Part shown: positions 26,618 through 38,400 of the stretch, piece by piece | How the letters are laid out: every line of letters starts with the position of its first letter | Numbering within the stretch: the first letter of the stretch is position 1 | Translations under genes and position numbers: made by a program | Notes under the pieces: generated by a model | What the model saw: only the letters and a program-made list of their open reading frames with translations | Databases searched by the model: none | Told to the model about the DNA's origin: nothing | From: Dipetalonema caudispina | Taxonomy: Eukaryota > Nematoda > Chromadorea > Rhabditida > Onchocercidae | DNA: 64,000 nucleotides | Assembly (NCBI GenBank): GCA_013365325.1 | Contig: JABVXV010000249.1 | Coordinates: 1 to 64,000, forward strand | Direction: 5' to 3'

Positions 26618-28998
26618 AACGGTAATGTTGTTCACTTCACGCCGATCCTTAATAAATGGTAAATAGACGACGGCAATCGCTACTATCACCACGACAGAAA
26701 ATAATGTGTAATTTCAGAAAGGTGTCTGGAATGCAAAGAGAAGAGAGATAGGGACACATCTTCATGTGAATCATAAACATGTAAGGGTGTCTGTTTGCTT
26801 TGAGCAGGAAAGGTTAAATTTTTGTTAAGAAGTATTTGAAAAGAATCATTTTTCTTCTTCACTTCCTTTTCTATTTTTCATCAAAATTATTCATAGCATT
26901 TTTACTTTTCTTGCAATTTTTGTTATTCTAAACAATTTTTTTTCTTTGAAATAGTAGCCAATATAGCATTGTCCAGTACTGTATTTGGTGTATCTCTTGT
27001 AATTCCTGTATTTGCGGTAGGTAAAGAGAAGTTAGAAATAATAAAGATGTTTGTTTACAAGAGAAAAAGGTCAAGAAAAAGGACATCATTACGGGGATCA
27101 TTAAAAACAGAAAACAAATGCGAACCTTTCAGAAAATTTTACTTTAGAAGTTATGATTCAAATCACTTTAATGATAATTAATTCAACCCTTAGAGTTATT
27201 TCTATTTTACTAGCAACTTTCAAACATTTCAAATAAATAAGGAGCAGAACATGATAAATGCTGTGTTAAAAAGGGTGAAAAAGATGAAAAGGTATTGTAA
27301 TGCTAGAAGTGTGGAGCTTGATGGAGTGTGACGAGGAATCTGTAGGAAAAAAACGGGTAACGTAACAGCTTACCCTCCTTCTTATTTCTTCATGTAAGAA
27401 GAAATGTCCTTTGTATATGATGCTTCTAATCTAAACATTAACTTCTAGGATAGAAATTCAGGTATCAGTCAAATAAACCCGTTGGTAAGGTTCTAATAAT
27501 AAAAAGAAATATGAAGAAAACTAGACGACAGTAGTGATAAAGTGCATCGAGATAACGTTTACTTCTTGAACTTGACCTTTTACATCATTCTTCGTCTTCC
27601 TTCGTTCTCATTTCGTAATAGTACCGCCCATCGATTTCTGTTCAATGAATAGCTGTATAAGCTAGAAGAACAAGAATAAGTTTTAAAAGTTAGAGCTGTT
27701 TAGAAACTAGGCTTGCGAAATGTATTTCAATTTTAATTCTCCTATATCCTGGTCCTATAGACAATCCAGAAGACTTTTTTTAAGCAATGGACTTGTCATA
27801 GTAATGGTTTCTCATCGCTGTAGTGCCGTTAGATATTTTATATTGGAACGTCAAGGTAAGTGGTATAGGCAGTTAATTACCAAGTATTATTTTAATTATC
27901 GTGCTTCCAATATTGTTTCGGTTAAAATGCCATATTTATAATATTATCGCTATGCATTCACTTACAACTTCAATATTATTTCTTTTTTTTTTGACATTAT
28001 TTCCTAAACAGAAGTAATCCTTGAAAAGAAAACGATGATAAATAGTGAAAGTTTATCCAAAAAAAAAGAGTACAGATATACCTCATAACGAATATTCGTA
28101 TTTCCTTTACTTCTACGGAGAAAGAGAAAATATTGATTAATTTAATTTGATAGGAACGAAATTCTTTTGTATTTGACAACTGTCAACTCACATGAAAAAT
28201 TCCTTATCATATGTCAGGTTACTCTGCTGTTCTCTTCACCTTCCGATTATTTACGCTCACCGGACGTAATTGACGTGCGAAGTACATTCATTCTCATCTC
28301 CATACAAAAACTTTAATTTCAAGCAATAACTTTTACGCATCATCATCTTGTTTGTTGACAAGAAATATGATTTTTTTTTTCTCAAAACATATGACGATTC
28401 TTCTTTGAAAAATACTAATATCGCTAATGTTACCATATTAACTCCGATTCGACCAACTTAATTTGATGATCTTAGATCCCAATGAACTAGTCTTAAAAAA
28501 CAGGAGTTCTCATTCGCATAACTTGATTTGAATTCCAGCTTGAGATAACGAATTAAAACTTCAATAATATACATAAGTACAATTTCAACTGTTTAGGTCA
28601 TCATATTCAAATCTGTCAGATGTTTATGCAAAATCCGAAGTAACAAAATTTAAAGATGGAGAACATCTAGTCTAACATCAGAATCGCTGAACAAAATGAT
28701 CAGAGTTATTAATCGAACACTAGCAACATAAACGAAATTTTCCTCGAAAAGAAATCATCATGTCCTACCATAATGCATTCTTGAAAACAAAAATGGTTTA
28801 GACGACGAAATTTATAAAGTTATCTTTTCTTGCTTTTCACTTCCACGTTATATGACATATAGTGAAATAACCGATAGTACCAATTTATGATGAAAATTAG
28901 CAGTTTCTAATGATTTTGTCGTATTACAACATTCTGTGTCGAAACATAAAACGATAAATGTCTTTGTACAAATATCCAGGACCTTCAGCATAGACTTC
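26618..28998. other. Intergenic region upstream of tra-3, downstream of the phosphatase
   Basis: About 2.4 kb. It should contain the tra-3 promoter near 26650-26900. A short plus-strand hydrophobic open stretch near 26950-27010 between an AG and a GT could be an exon, but nothing joins it. The frames at 27720-27941 (+) and 27997-28179 (-) carry no recognisable domain. Confidence 0.5.
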
Positions 28999-31046
28999 TT
29001 AAGACATTCGTTTCGCCTTGTCCACTGTAGCTACGGCACTAGGTTTTAGCTTCTTGATATATACATCCGGAATGGGTCGTGCCATTCCTCTCAGTAGCTC
29101 CACCGTGCTTCGACCACGTTCCTTATATTCACATTCGATCATCTGCCGCCAAAATGCTACATTTGGCGATATGAATGGTCTTTTATCCAGTACATCGTAG
29201 TATGCTTCCCTCAGGCTCAATCCTTCGTTTAGTACCAAAGACATCATACACAGCGACGAAGAACGGCTGATTCCAGCTGCACAATAAATTAATGTCTTTC
29301 CACCCTGTAAAAAAAAAAAAGAACTTTCTTTTGAAAGGCAATTTAACGTTCCCTTCTAAAATTTAATTATATTTCACCTACTATCAATATAAGCGTCTCT
29401 TTTCCAGCTTCCTTTTTTAAACTTTTATGAATTCCTTGTCAATCGTATTTAATGTCTTAGTTATCTAAATTAGTTATCATTTTTTGAAATTCCCACAAAT
29501 ATGCCTATCGATCTTAGAAGTATGCAATCGCTACTATCATTAACATGTTTCCACCTGTTCAAATTCTGTGAATGTCAAAATTAAGCAAATATCAGATGCC
29601 AAATTACTGTAAAATGAAAAAATTATGCTTTGTTTGAAAACGATGTCCTAATACCTTTTTCTGTGCATTCTGAATAAACTGTGCGGCATTGCCAAAATGA
29701 GGAATAAGATTGGCGATTAATGAATCATCCACCATAATGTCCAGAAATTCGATTCCTTCATAATGCGGATTATTCGGAATATTGGTTGCATCAATTATGT
29801 GTGTTATTCCAAGATCTCGAAGTTTCTAAAATGAATCGATGGGAATATCTGAAGAATATAGTAGTTTTCTAATTATCTCAAGTCCTGACAGGAACACTTC
29901 TATATTACTGCATTAATCAGTACATCGAGAAGGTGCTGTTAACGCACCTTTCTTCTATCCAAGTCTTCTGAAAAATGCATTTTTTAAACTGTAAAATATA
30001 CTGCAAATATACTCTTTAGATACCAACAAGCTGAGTCGAAATATCTTTTTACAACTCTTTTTGGTCATCCATAATTTCTTATTCATTTCAATCCCGACTT
30101 TCAAATTTATCGAGTCTTTCTATCCTGAGTATATCGGTAAGAAATGAATACCAACCTACAACTGTCAAATTTTTGAAAAGCCGGATGGCAGACCCTAACT
30201 TATTATACCATATTGAAATTCGCCATTTTAGAGATAGTACAATAATACCAATATATCAGGAAAGGAAAAATTCAATACTTGAGGAAACGTTAGGAGGAAG
30301 TGACTACAGAAATGACTACATTCATGAATCTATGATATACAAGATATATCTTTATAAAAAGCTCAAAATATTTTTTCCAATCCTTGGAAATTAAAATTTG
30401 CTGTAAGCAAAATATCCAGGAGTCATTAGTTGTAGCAAAACTTATCGCTTGCTCAAATATCTTTGAAAAAACTTTCTGACTTCAAACTTTAAACAAAAAA
30501 AACTTGGAAGATTACTTCTGATTCATATTTCAGAGGCGTTCTTTTCTACAATCATGTTCTTTTCGCCTTTTTACTGCTTCGAATTTTAATTTGCTCTCAA
30601 TCCAACATGAATATTACTTTCCTTTCAATTATTATTTAGACTAATTATTAGTCTTACTTTTAGTCAGATAGGTATTCTGATGATTTCATGAGTTTTATTT
30701 CTTTTTTTTGTGTCCCACAAATAATTAGTTGAATCAAATTGTAAGAATTGAACACGTGTGGAAAAATCCCTTGATTTTTATTTAGAAAGAGCTTGATGTG
30801 CAACAGCTAATCGCACAATTTTGTGACGATGTAATGAATCCAGTGTTCAAATCAATCAGTCCTTAAAATGTGATATTTCTAATTAATGAATTCGTGGGAT
30901 GTAGTCAAAACTGTCCATTAATTCGTTTCTGATGATAGTTGCAAGATTAGTAAACAAAGGCTTACCTTCTCCGTAACACAGCCAAAACCACTTAAGTACA
31001 GATAAGGCCGAACTTCCGAAATATCGCATAATTTCGGGGAAACCAT
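28999..31046 (-). CDS. Atypical dual-specificity protein phosphatase (DUSP14/18-like)
   Basis: Three exons, all junctions phase 0: 31046-30966, 29825-29655, 29304-28999; 185 residues, the usual size of small atypical DUSPs. The N-terminus carries the family opening (E-V-R-P-Y-L-Y-L-S-G, about 10-19). Residues 57-62 (I-M-V-D-D-S) hold the candidate general-acid aspartate. The phosphate-binding loop C92-A-A-G-I-S-R98-S is complete, so catalytic Cys and Arg are both present. Unusually, the residue before the cysteine is Tyr rather than the conserved His. Family knowledge: such enzymes remove phosphate from Tyr and Ser/Thr of signalling proteins and lack MAP-kinase docking modules; the substrate is unknown. 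The ATG at 31046 is the first Met after an in-frame stop. Intron 1 is long (about 1.1 kb). The C-terminus is basic, with no membrane segment. Confidence 0.92.
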
Positions 31047-32892
31047 CGACTGATGTAATTCTGTGATTTGCTCCTTACACGATCATATATCCATTCAAAC
31101 GGTGAGTTTTAACTTCGTTTTAATTTTCGTGTAATACTTGTTTAGTACCAGACAGCCTTTGACTTGAAAATGACAAAATAATCTATATTAATACATGTCT
31201 ATATTTATTTAATTGCGATTATGTGATGAACGGGAACTATGAAAGAGATTTATACAATACTAAAACAGCTGTCAACAGTGATAGCAGTAAAATCAATGGA
31301 ATTGTTTCTATTGCTTCTGGAAAAGAAGCAAACAAGTATGAGAGTAAAAAAAGATTACTGCTCACATAGATTACAAACATCAAACTGTTATAAAATGAAA
31401 CGACTTGGCGTAATGTCATTAACCATGGACGAGCAATTCCTTAAGTTTCTGCGGAAAAGTTGGAAATTCTGAATATTTGCACATCAGTAAAGCTAATCGA
31501 AAAACATCCTTAAAAACAGCCTATCTCTTAATTCTCTTCTTTCAATACAGATGAAGCAGCTCTTACTACGCCTGTATAATATGTATGATAAGAAATTTTT
31601 AACCATGTTCAGAAAAGCTAAAAAGATGAAATTTTCAAAAAGAACTCTGAGGACATTCGGGAAAAGATTTTCCTAGGAAGTTATAAGCGCTTTCCTGCTG
31701 ATTTCCTCATCTTCAAAGACAGATCGATAACTTCTCCTTGGTTAATCTGAATTTACTTACCTTACATTCAGGTCTAGCAAGATAAAACTGATACGAGTTG
31801 ATCAACCCTTTCCCTATATATGTCGCTTCCTATTCAAATGAAGGATTTTATAGCTTGAAGATTCTGCGATGGTACTCACGAAATTTGTATTTTTTGAAAA
31901 AACTTGACAGAGGGGGGAAGAAGTGTGGTTCGTTTTTAAGAGAGATCTAGTTAGATCATAAGAATAGGTACATATAATATTAGCATCCGATCGTTGAACT
32001 TCACATCCACATTTATATTTTATCAAAGAAAAAGATAAGATGAAGTGAGATGAGATCTTTCGACTACTAAACTATAGAAATATGAAGTGGTGACAGATAT
32101 GATTAGTCTAATATATTAAATTATAAAAAGCAAATTTCATACATACTAACAGAGAATCAAAATTTGATTTGAAAGGAATAAAATAACATATTCACATCGA
32201 AATTACCTTTGATATGTTGTAAGATCGATATGTTTCATCTTACTAAGCATTTTAAAAATTACAATTGGAGTCAAGATGTATGACAGTTATTTCCTATTAA
32301 AATATATATAATGATCAACATAACTATATCCACAGTAGTAAAGATGGGTCTCTCTCGGTCTCTCCTGATTGAAATCAAAATGAATGATTTAAAGGAAAAC
32401 GAAATTCTTCTCAGAAACATGACGGTCAAATATTCCTGAAAGTGGAGCAAAGAGGTCAAGTACTGTTGAAGATAAGAAGGAGTGAATTACTAGTGCTATT
32501 GGAGGAGGGATTAAGTATCCCTGAGATTGGGAAGAAAGTAAAGTATTCATAAGCCTGAAGAAAGGTTGAGTATTCTCGAGAATAAGAATGAAGAAAGAAG
32601 TAAGAAACAAGCGAAGCATAGTTAATACCAGATTTATGAATAACTGAAAAGCAACAACAGCGCTTTACTTCATCCATACTTCGGTTCAAAGGTTACTCAA
32701 ACACCTACAACTACCAAAACATCAACACTCAGATGGAACATGACGTACGGTTCTTTACGGCACGGCCTACGTGGTTTTATCGATTTCCGAACATTTTTCA
32801 ATGTTGTTTGTGGCACGCGTGGTGTAACAGTTTCTTTCTGAAGTATGAAATTTAGGTATAAATTTGAGTGAAGCGTGACACGTTGCGGTCAT
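31047..32892. other. Divergent intergenic region between phosphatase and cyn-10
   Basis: About 1.8 kb between two genes transcribed outward, so both promoters should lie here. I see no coding exon. The small overlapping frames at 31237-31472, 31814-32026, 32271-32689 lack domains. GA-rich patches occur around 32440-32600. A GC-richer stretch at about 32740-32830 precedes cyn-10 and may be its core promoter region. Confidence 0.5.
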
Positions 32893-34083
32893 ATGTCGGT
32901 CACGTTGCAAACGACATTGGGCGATATCAAAATCGAATTATACTGCGACCTATGTCCGAAGACGTGTGAAGTAAGCATTATTATCTGATTACAATAAGAT
33001 AGTGACGTGTTTCATATATTTTGTACAATTCTTTTTCAAAGAGTGTATTTTGAAGGGAAAAACTACGCGTGGCTTTGTTGCATACAGAAGATTATTTACA
33101 CGCCACCACATGCGTGAGATTATACGTAATCCTATTCTGCACATGATAGCATATAATCGTATTGTATACACTTGGTTACTCTTAATGTGAATAAATTATT
33201 ATGCGACCTATCATACAGTGACACTGTGTTGCTTGTGAAAAATCATTTTTAGAAGTTTACCTGACCTATTTTAGCTCTTTTTATTTCTTACAACTAAATT
33301 ACTGATTTGTAGAATTTCTTGGCATTGTGTGCAAGCGGTTACTACGATAACTGCATTTTTCATCGTAATATCAAAGATTTTATGGTGCAAACTGGTGATC
33401 CAACTGGTACAGGTAAAGGAGGTGACAGTATTTGGGGTGGACCAATTGAAGACGAATTAAACACAGCCTTGAAGGTATCTTTTCTGCTATAATGTGGCTC
33501 ATTTTGTTTACTTGTTTTCATGTTCGCTTCATTCATTTTGTATCAACTTTTATGATGTTCCTTAATGTTTGAGCTTTAGTAGTAAAAAGTATGTTTTTCA
33601 CATCCTAATATATCATTGTAGCACGACGCCAGGGGCGTTGTATCTATGGCTGGTAACGGACCAAATACTAGTCGATCGCAATTTTTCATCACGTACGCAA
33701 AACATCCAACATTAGATTTGAAATATACTATTTTTGGACGGTTTGTTTTGGCTTATTGCAATCTTTAGATCCGCTATGTGAGGTTTTTTTAATGTTTCTT
33801 TTTTTTCTTTTCTTTCCATATGCATCATGCTTACTTGGTAAAAGAAATATACATATGTTTTATATTTAAGAAGCAGATCAAAAGATTCCTGTCGTTCTCT
33901 TTGCTTGTGCGGTAAAGAGCAATTAAATTTCATATAATTTGCAGCGTAATAGACGGATTTGACATATTGGACGAGTTGGAAAAAGTCAAAGTTGACGCTA
34001 AATATCGGCCAGTTGTTGAACAGAAAATTCGAAATGTTGTCATCCATGCTAATCCGATTGCCGATATGGCGACCAATTCCTAA
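32893..34083 (+). CDS. cyn-10: Peptidyl-prolyl cis-trans isomerase, cyclophilin CYN-10/PPIL3 type
   Basis: Four exons: 32893-32970, 33313-33474, 33622-33740, 33945-34083; 165 residues, a single cyclophilin domain and essentially no extensions, as in PPIL3 (161). It opens [15 protein letters not shown], the characteristic PPIL3 start. Active-site residues seen: Arg44 in F-H-R, Phe49, Gln52, then the G-T-G-K-G-G loop and the S-R-S-Q-F-F-I-T core strand. Family knowledge: it catalyses proline isomerisation, and PPIL3 associates with the spliceosome. The tryptophan that most cyclophilin A-like proteins use for cyclosporin binding is not Trp here (H-P-T-L-D-L-K-Y), as in other PPIL3 members. It lies directly upstream of, and apparently overlaps, the MALSU1-like gene on the same strand, suggesting a shared transcript resolved by trans-splicing or alternative starts. 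Confidence 0.97.
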
Positions 34084-35408
34084 AATTATTTGTTTGAGTC
34101 GCGTTTCAACACACAATATTGCATATCATCATTTTACTTTCGCTTCTTCACGGCGAACAAAAAATAGATTAACAAGTTTTTATCTCACAAATAGCATTAT
34201 ATTACGGCACTTAACCGATGCAAAAGATGAGAAGTCAATGAGATCCGACGAAAGGTATTCCATCGAGGTAGAAAAACAAATGGATTTGGAAAGAATTCGA
34301 AAAATGCAAAAATATTTCGAGCAGTATACTGAGGAATACGTTGAAATGGAAACTGAGTCGGGAATTCCATGTGAAATTACCAGGAAATCAGGTAGGTGGT
34401 GTTTGATTTTTCACTTTAAATTCGACACCAGTCAAGATCGATTCAGTATTTGAGAACGAATGATATGTTTTAAAACAGACGTGTTCGTTAGGGTAGTCGG
34501 AAAGGTGGAATTGATGTTTGTCATATTATTATTATTAACGATTTTTCTGTTTTCATCCATTATGATTATATATTTAATCTTATTTCGTGTAGTATACATC
34601 GTCTAAATTTTCTTTAACTGTTTTACTTATTGCAGATCGCTTACGCCAACGTCTTGAACCTTTACTAAACTTCGAGCAAGATTCTTTATCAAGTCCGTTT
34701 AGTGTGAGAGAGATTGTGGACATAATGCGAGCCGAACGCGCCGAAGATATCATTTGTATCAAAGTGCCTATCACTGACACACACGACAGATGTGTTATTA
34801 TTTGTACTCCTCATAATATGAGGCACGGTGAAGCTATGGTGCTTGCTATACGAAAATGTTTCAAGCTTAAGACCAATTGCCAGGTTTGTTATGTTGTATT
34901 CCTATCTCATTTCTGTGGTTCAGTTTTTCACGAATTGAAATACAAACTGACTTCGTAAGATAGTTTTGTAGAGATTTAAATAGGAATTGATTTCACTTTG
35001 TTTTTTTTTATAATACAAATGAAGAAATAGACTTGCTTTTCCATCTCTCTTAATTCAACGAATAATTTTGTGCGAATTTGAAAGTAATAAGGAACTTTTG
35101 GAAGATGCATTTCTGTTAACTGCTGTAACAAATCATTTGTTTGCTTATTGCCACTAACCTTTTATTATGGATGATCCTAAGAATTTCTGAAAGAAGAACT
35201 TTTCCATTTTAAGGTGCAGCCGCCGAAAAAAGCGAAAGTTGGTCGATGGTTGTGTTACACTTTCGAAGGTATTTCAGTACATATAATGACCCGCGAGGCG
35301 CGACTCAAGTATGATCTTGAAAGCCTTTGGGGCATCGGATGGATGGAAACGTTAGAGGATGAAGCCGATATTTCAAATCCAGAATTCCCTATGCCTGCTG
35401 CTAGTTAG
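34034..35408 (+). CDS. RsfS/MALSU1-family mitochondrial ribosome assembly/silencing factor
   Basis: Three exons: 34034-34391, 34636-34883, 35214-35408; 266 residues from the first in-frame ATG. The C-terminal half (about 141-250) is the RsfS (DUF143, Iojap) domain: F-S-V-R-E-I-V near 141, D-R-C-V-I-I-C-T-P-H-N-M-R-H near 170, the I-S-V-H-I-M strand, and the hallmark Y-D-L-E-S-L-W near 240. Family knowledge: these proteins bind uL14 (L14) on the large ribosomal subunit and block or time subunit joining; MALSU1 does this in mitochondria. The N-terminus from 34034 is rich in Arg, Ser and hydrophobics and lacks acids for more than 50 residues, as in mitochondrial presequences. That start lies inside the last exon of cyn-10 in another frame. 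Alternatives are Met at 34046 or 34238, the latter losing the presequence. A charged helix (about 70-110) links the two parts. Confidence 0.9.
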
Positions 35409-38400
35409 CCTGTTTTTTTGTTTCTTGTATGTTGATAAACGAATAAATTTTGACCGAAACTAATATGCTTCGTTTGAATATGAAGAATGCAAAGTTCGGT
35501 TTCTCATGCTACGCCTTAATAATATTTGACAAATGTAAGAATGCGGACATCTATTATTTTAGTTTAAAATAACTGAGAAGTTAGCGGTCATACATGTTTT
35601 GGCTATTTTATTGTTTATGTTAAGGAGAAAAAGTAGAACTGCAACTATATATCACTATGATTTATTTGTTATTTTGATGAAATGGAAATATTTTACCTAT
35701 GTTAATTTCGAAGTTGTTATCACGGCTGGGTGAAATTCATCTCTTACTTCGATTTTGCTTTCTGACTTTTTTCGATTTTCACAAAAAAAAGAAAGATGGG
35801 ACGAAACGCGGTGTTACTAATATGGTATTGAGAAGAATGCATTTTGCTAATTTAAATGAAAAAAGTGCAGTTTGATATGCCTGATGAATGAAACTTTCGA
35901 GTGCTGTAGAGTTCGTTAATTGAGAAGTGTGGTGTACCTGGCATGAGATAAGGACTTATTAACGGAGCAAGCATCAGAGTTTTATCCATAAACAGTATAA
36001 AAATCAAAAATGTACTTATCTATTCTGACATCATTTCATTTTTCAAGTGGTTTTCAAGTAGTAAAAAAACATTTGGTTTGTGGATTCTTTTCTTATTAAG
36101 CCTGAGATCCGACTTTATAATTGTTGGCAAATTATTTAAACTTTTTTAATCTCGTCAATGATGAAATTTCGTTCTTCCCCACTGTTTTAAAATTGTTTCT
36201 ATCTTCATCTATTGCTGTAGAGAAACAAAAAACATTACTAAAATATAAACATAAATTGTAACATGATGAAATGTGATGTGCAAACAAATACATTGAATTT
36301 TCTTTCTATCACTGACGGATTGAAAAAAGTTTTTTGAAAAAGTTTGAGAATTGTGTTAAACCAGGAGGAGAAAAGTGGGGGATGGAGGTGGCAGAAAAGG
36401 AATGAAATATTCACGAGCTTTTAAGAATAGTATTGATTTGAAAATTTTATTACACTTCTAATAGCTGTGCAATCGGATTTTTCGAATTTTCATGTACGCA
36501 ATCTTTAACAAAGAAGAGAGTGCAGTAATAAAATGAAATGTGAAAAATCGAAAAAGGGAAGAATTGGACAGTTTGGATATGTTTGTATTATTTGCAATTT
36601 ATTGTTTCTTCATTATTATCAACTAAACTTTGTGAATTTTCAAGTCGTTTTCATTCCTCCCACTGCAAAGAAAAAATTAAATTGAGGAATTTATGTGTAC
36701 CTAGGTGTGTATATTGTCGCATAAATGGGAGGTTTTGATATTATCAAAGAGAAAGTCTTCAAAGAATTTTGAGAAACAAATATCAACGGTAATCTTTCTT
36801 TGCCATTGATGTAATCATGATTCTAGTATGAATCCTTATATTTACATGAAGAAGGAAAAAGCAACAACTGAATGGGAGAATAATCGTTTTGCTATGATTA
36901 TGATTCCTAGTAGGGCAATATTTAACTGTTTATTGAGTGAAAAATTAGAATTCTTTAACACTGTTATTGAGTTTTTTCAATTCTTCGTGGTGTGTCTCCA
37001 GCCAGCAACGTGTTACTTTATTTTTAATCTTCGAATTTTTCGTAGGATGAAGGAAAGTTGACTTTCGTTGCCTACTTTTCTGCTAAGGCAGTACAAGATC
37101 ACTGAATAGTGTTTGCCATGCTGATAAAATATTTTGAAAATCAAATGAAAGATGTGAAATACCTGCTAGAATTATTTAATTAATATGTTTTCCGGTCGAG
37201 TGTGCGTTGAATGTGATTATGCAAAACATATATTATGAAATGTACACTATGATAGTCGTACTAACAGGGAACCGTTTTGTTGTCCTTCATATTTCCTTCT
37301 CTACTGTCCGGAAATGCATATCACTTTTGACTTTTGAATGCAGATTTTTAAATTTAAAAGTAAATAAATTTTTAAAGCGGGGATTTTCACTCCGAATATT
37401 TTTAAGATTTTTTGGAAGCTACAAATATTTTGTAATCTTTATTTTCATTGTATTCTCTTGAATGTTTTCAGCTTTGTTGCTGTTTACAATATTTTAAAAG
37501 GAATTAAAATCAAAACATTTTGATGAAAGTAATGGTTTCCCGAGTAAGAAGGACTTGGCATAAATGATTTATTGATTAGTAAATCATTGATTAATCTACT
37601 GAAATCATCTTAACATCTTTATCTTCCCTTACCTCACCCCGAATACTGAGATGATTAACTTTCTGAACATCGATCGGTATCTTTGATCTGTATGATATAT
37701 CCAGCTGTACTTCCTAGTATTATATTATAAATCAGTGAGTTCTCTCGATATCACATAACTATAAAGTTGGGAGAACTTCCGCTGGAATGCTTCAAGTGAT
37801 GGATTTCGTTACAAGTAAAGAGATTAGAAGTAACTGTGTGATGAAAAGTGAAGCAAGGGAAGAATCAAAAGGTCAAAAGGTGTCAGAGTGTAACTATTAA
37901 CTACCAGAATGTTGTTCTATAGAAAAAGCAATGGGAAAAATAATATCAGTATCTTTTCCGTCTGGTAAGACTGCTTTGATTGACTTCTTAAATGGGACCA
38001 TTGGCTTGATATTTTTAATTTATTAGGCTCTTCAGGGTGATGGTATGTCAAGTAGTAGTACTGCAATTCGTTATTGCTCCTTTAAGAAAGTTCACCTTAT
38101 GCTTCCTTTATGGCTTATTGAATTTGTTTTAGTTTAAAGTTTGAACTTCTCCTCCAACAAATTTTATTGTATATAGTTTCTCAAAAGATTTCTGTAAAAG
38201 ATTCTTATGAGTTCTGCTCGTTAAAATTTAAATTAACCTTTCATTTGGCCTCTATTTCTTTTCACAACTATCAATTAAAACAATTAGGGAATGATATATG
38301 ATCATTCAGTAAGTACAGTCATGTGCTGCAAATATAAATAATGAATTGGAAAGTTTTTCCAAATATTTCGAAAGACACATATTAGTTGAGGGAATCATTC

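Noticed and set aside
26950..27010. Hydrophobic plus-strand stretch resembling a cuticle-collagen N-terminal exon
   Set aside because: No Gly-X-Y exon or any partner exon follows, and the resemblance is only hydrophobicity.
33712..34116. 134-codon minus-strand frame
   Set aside because: It is antisense to cyn-10 exon 4 and its intron and has no recognisable domain; the plus-strand exons explain the sequence.
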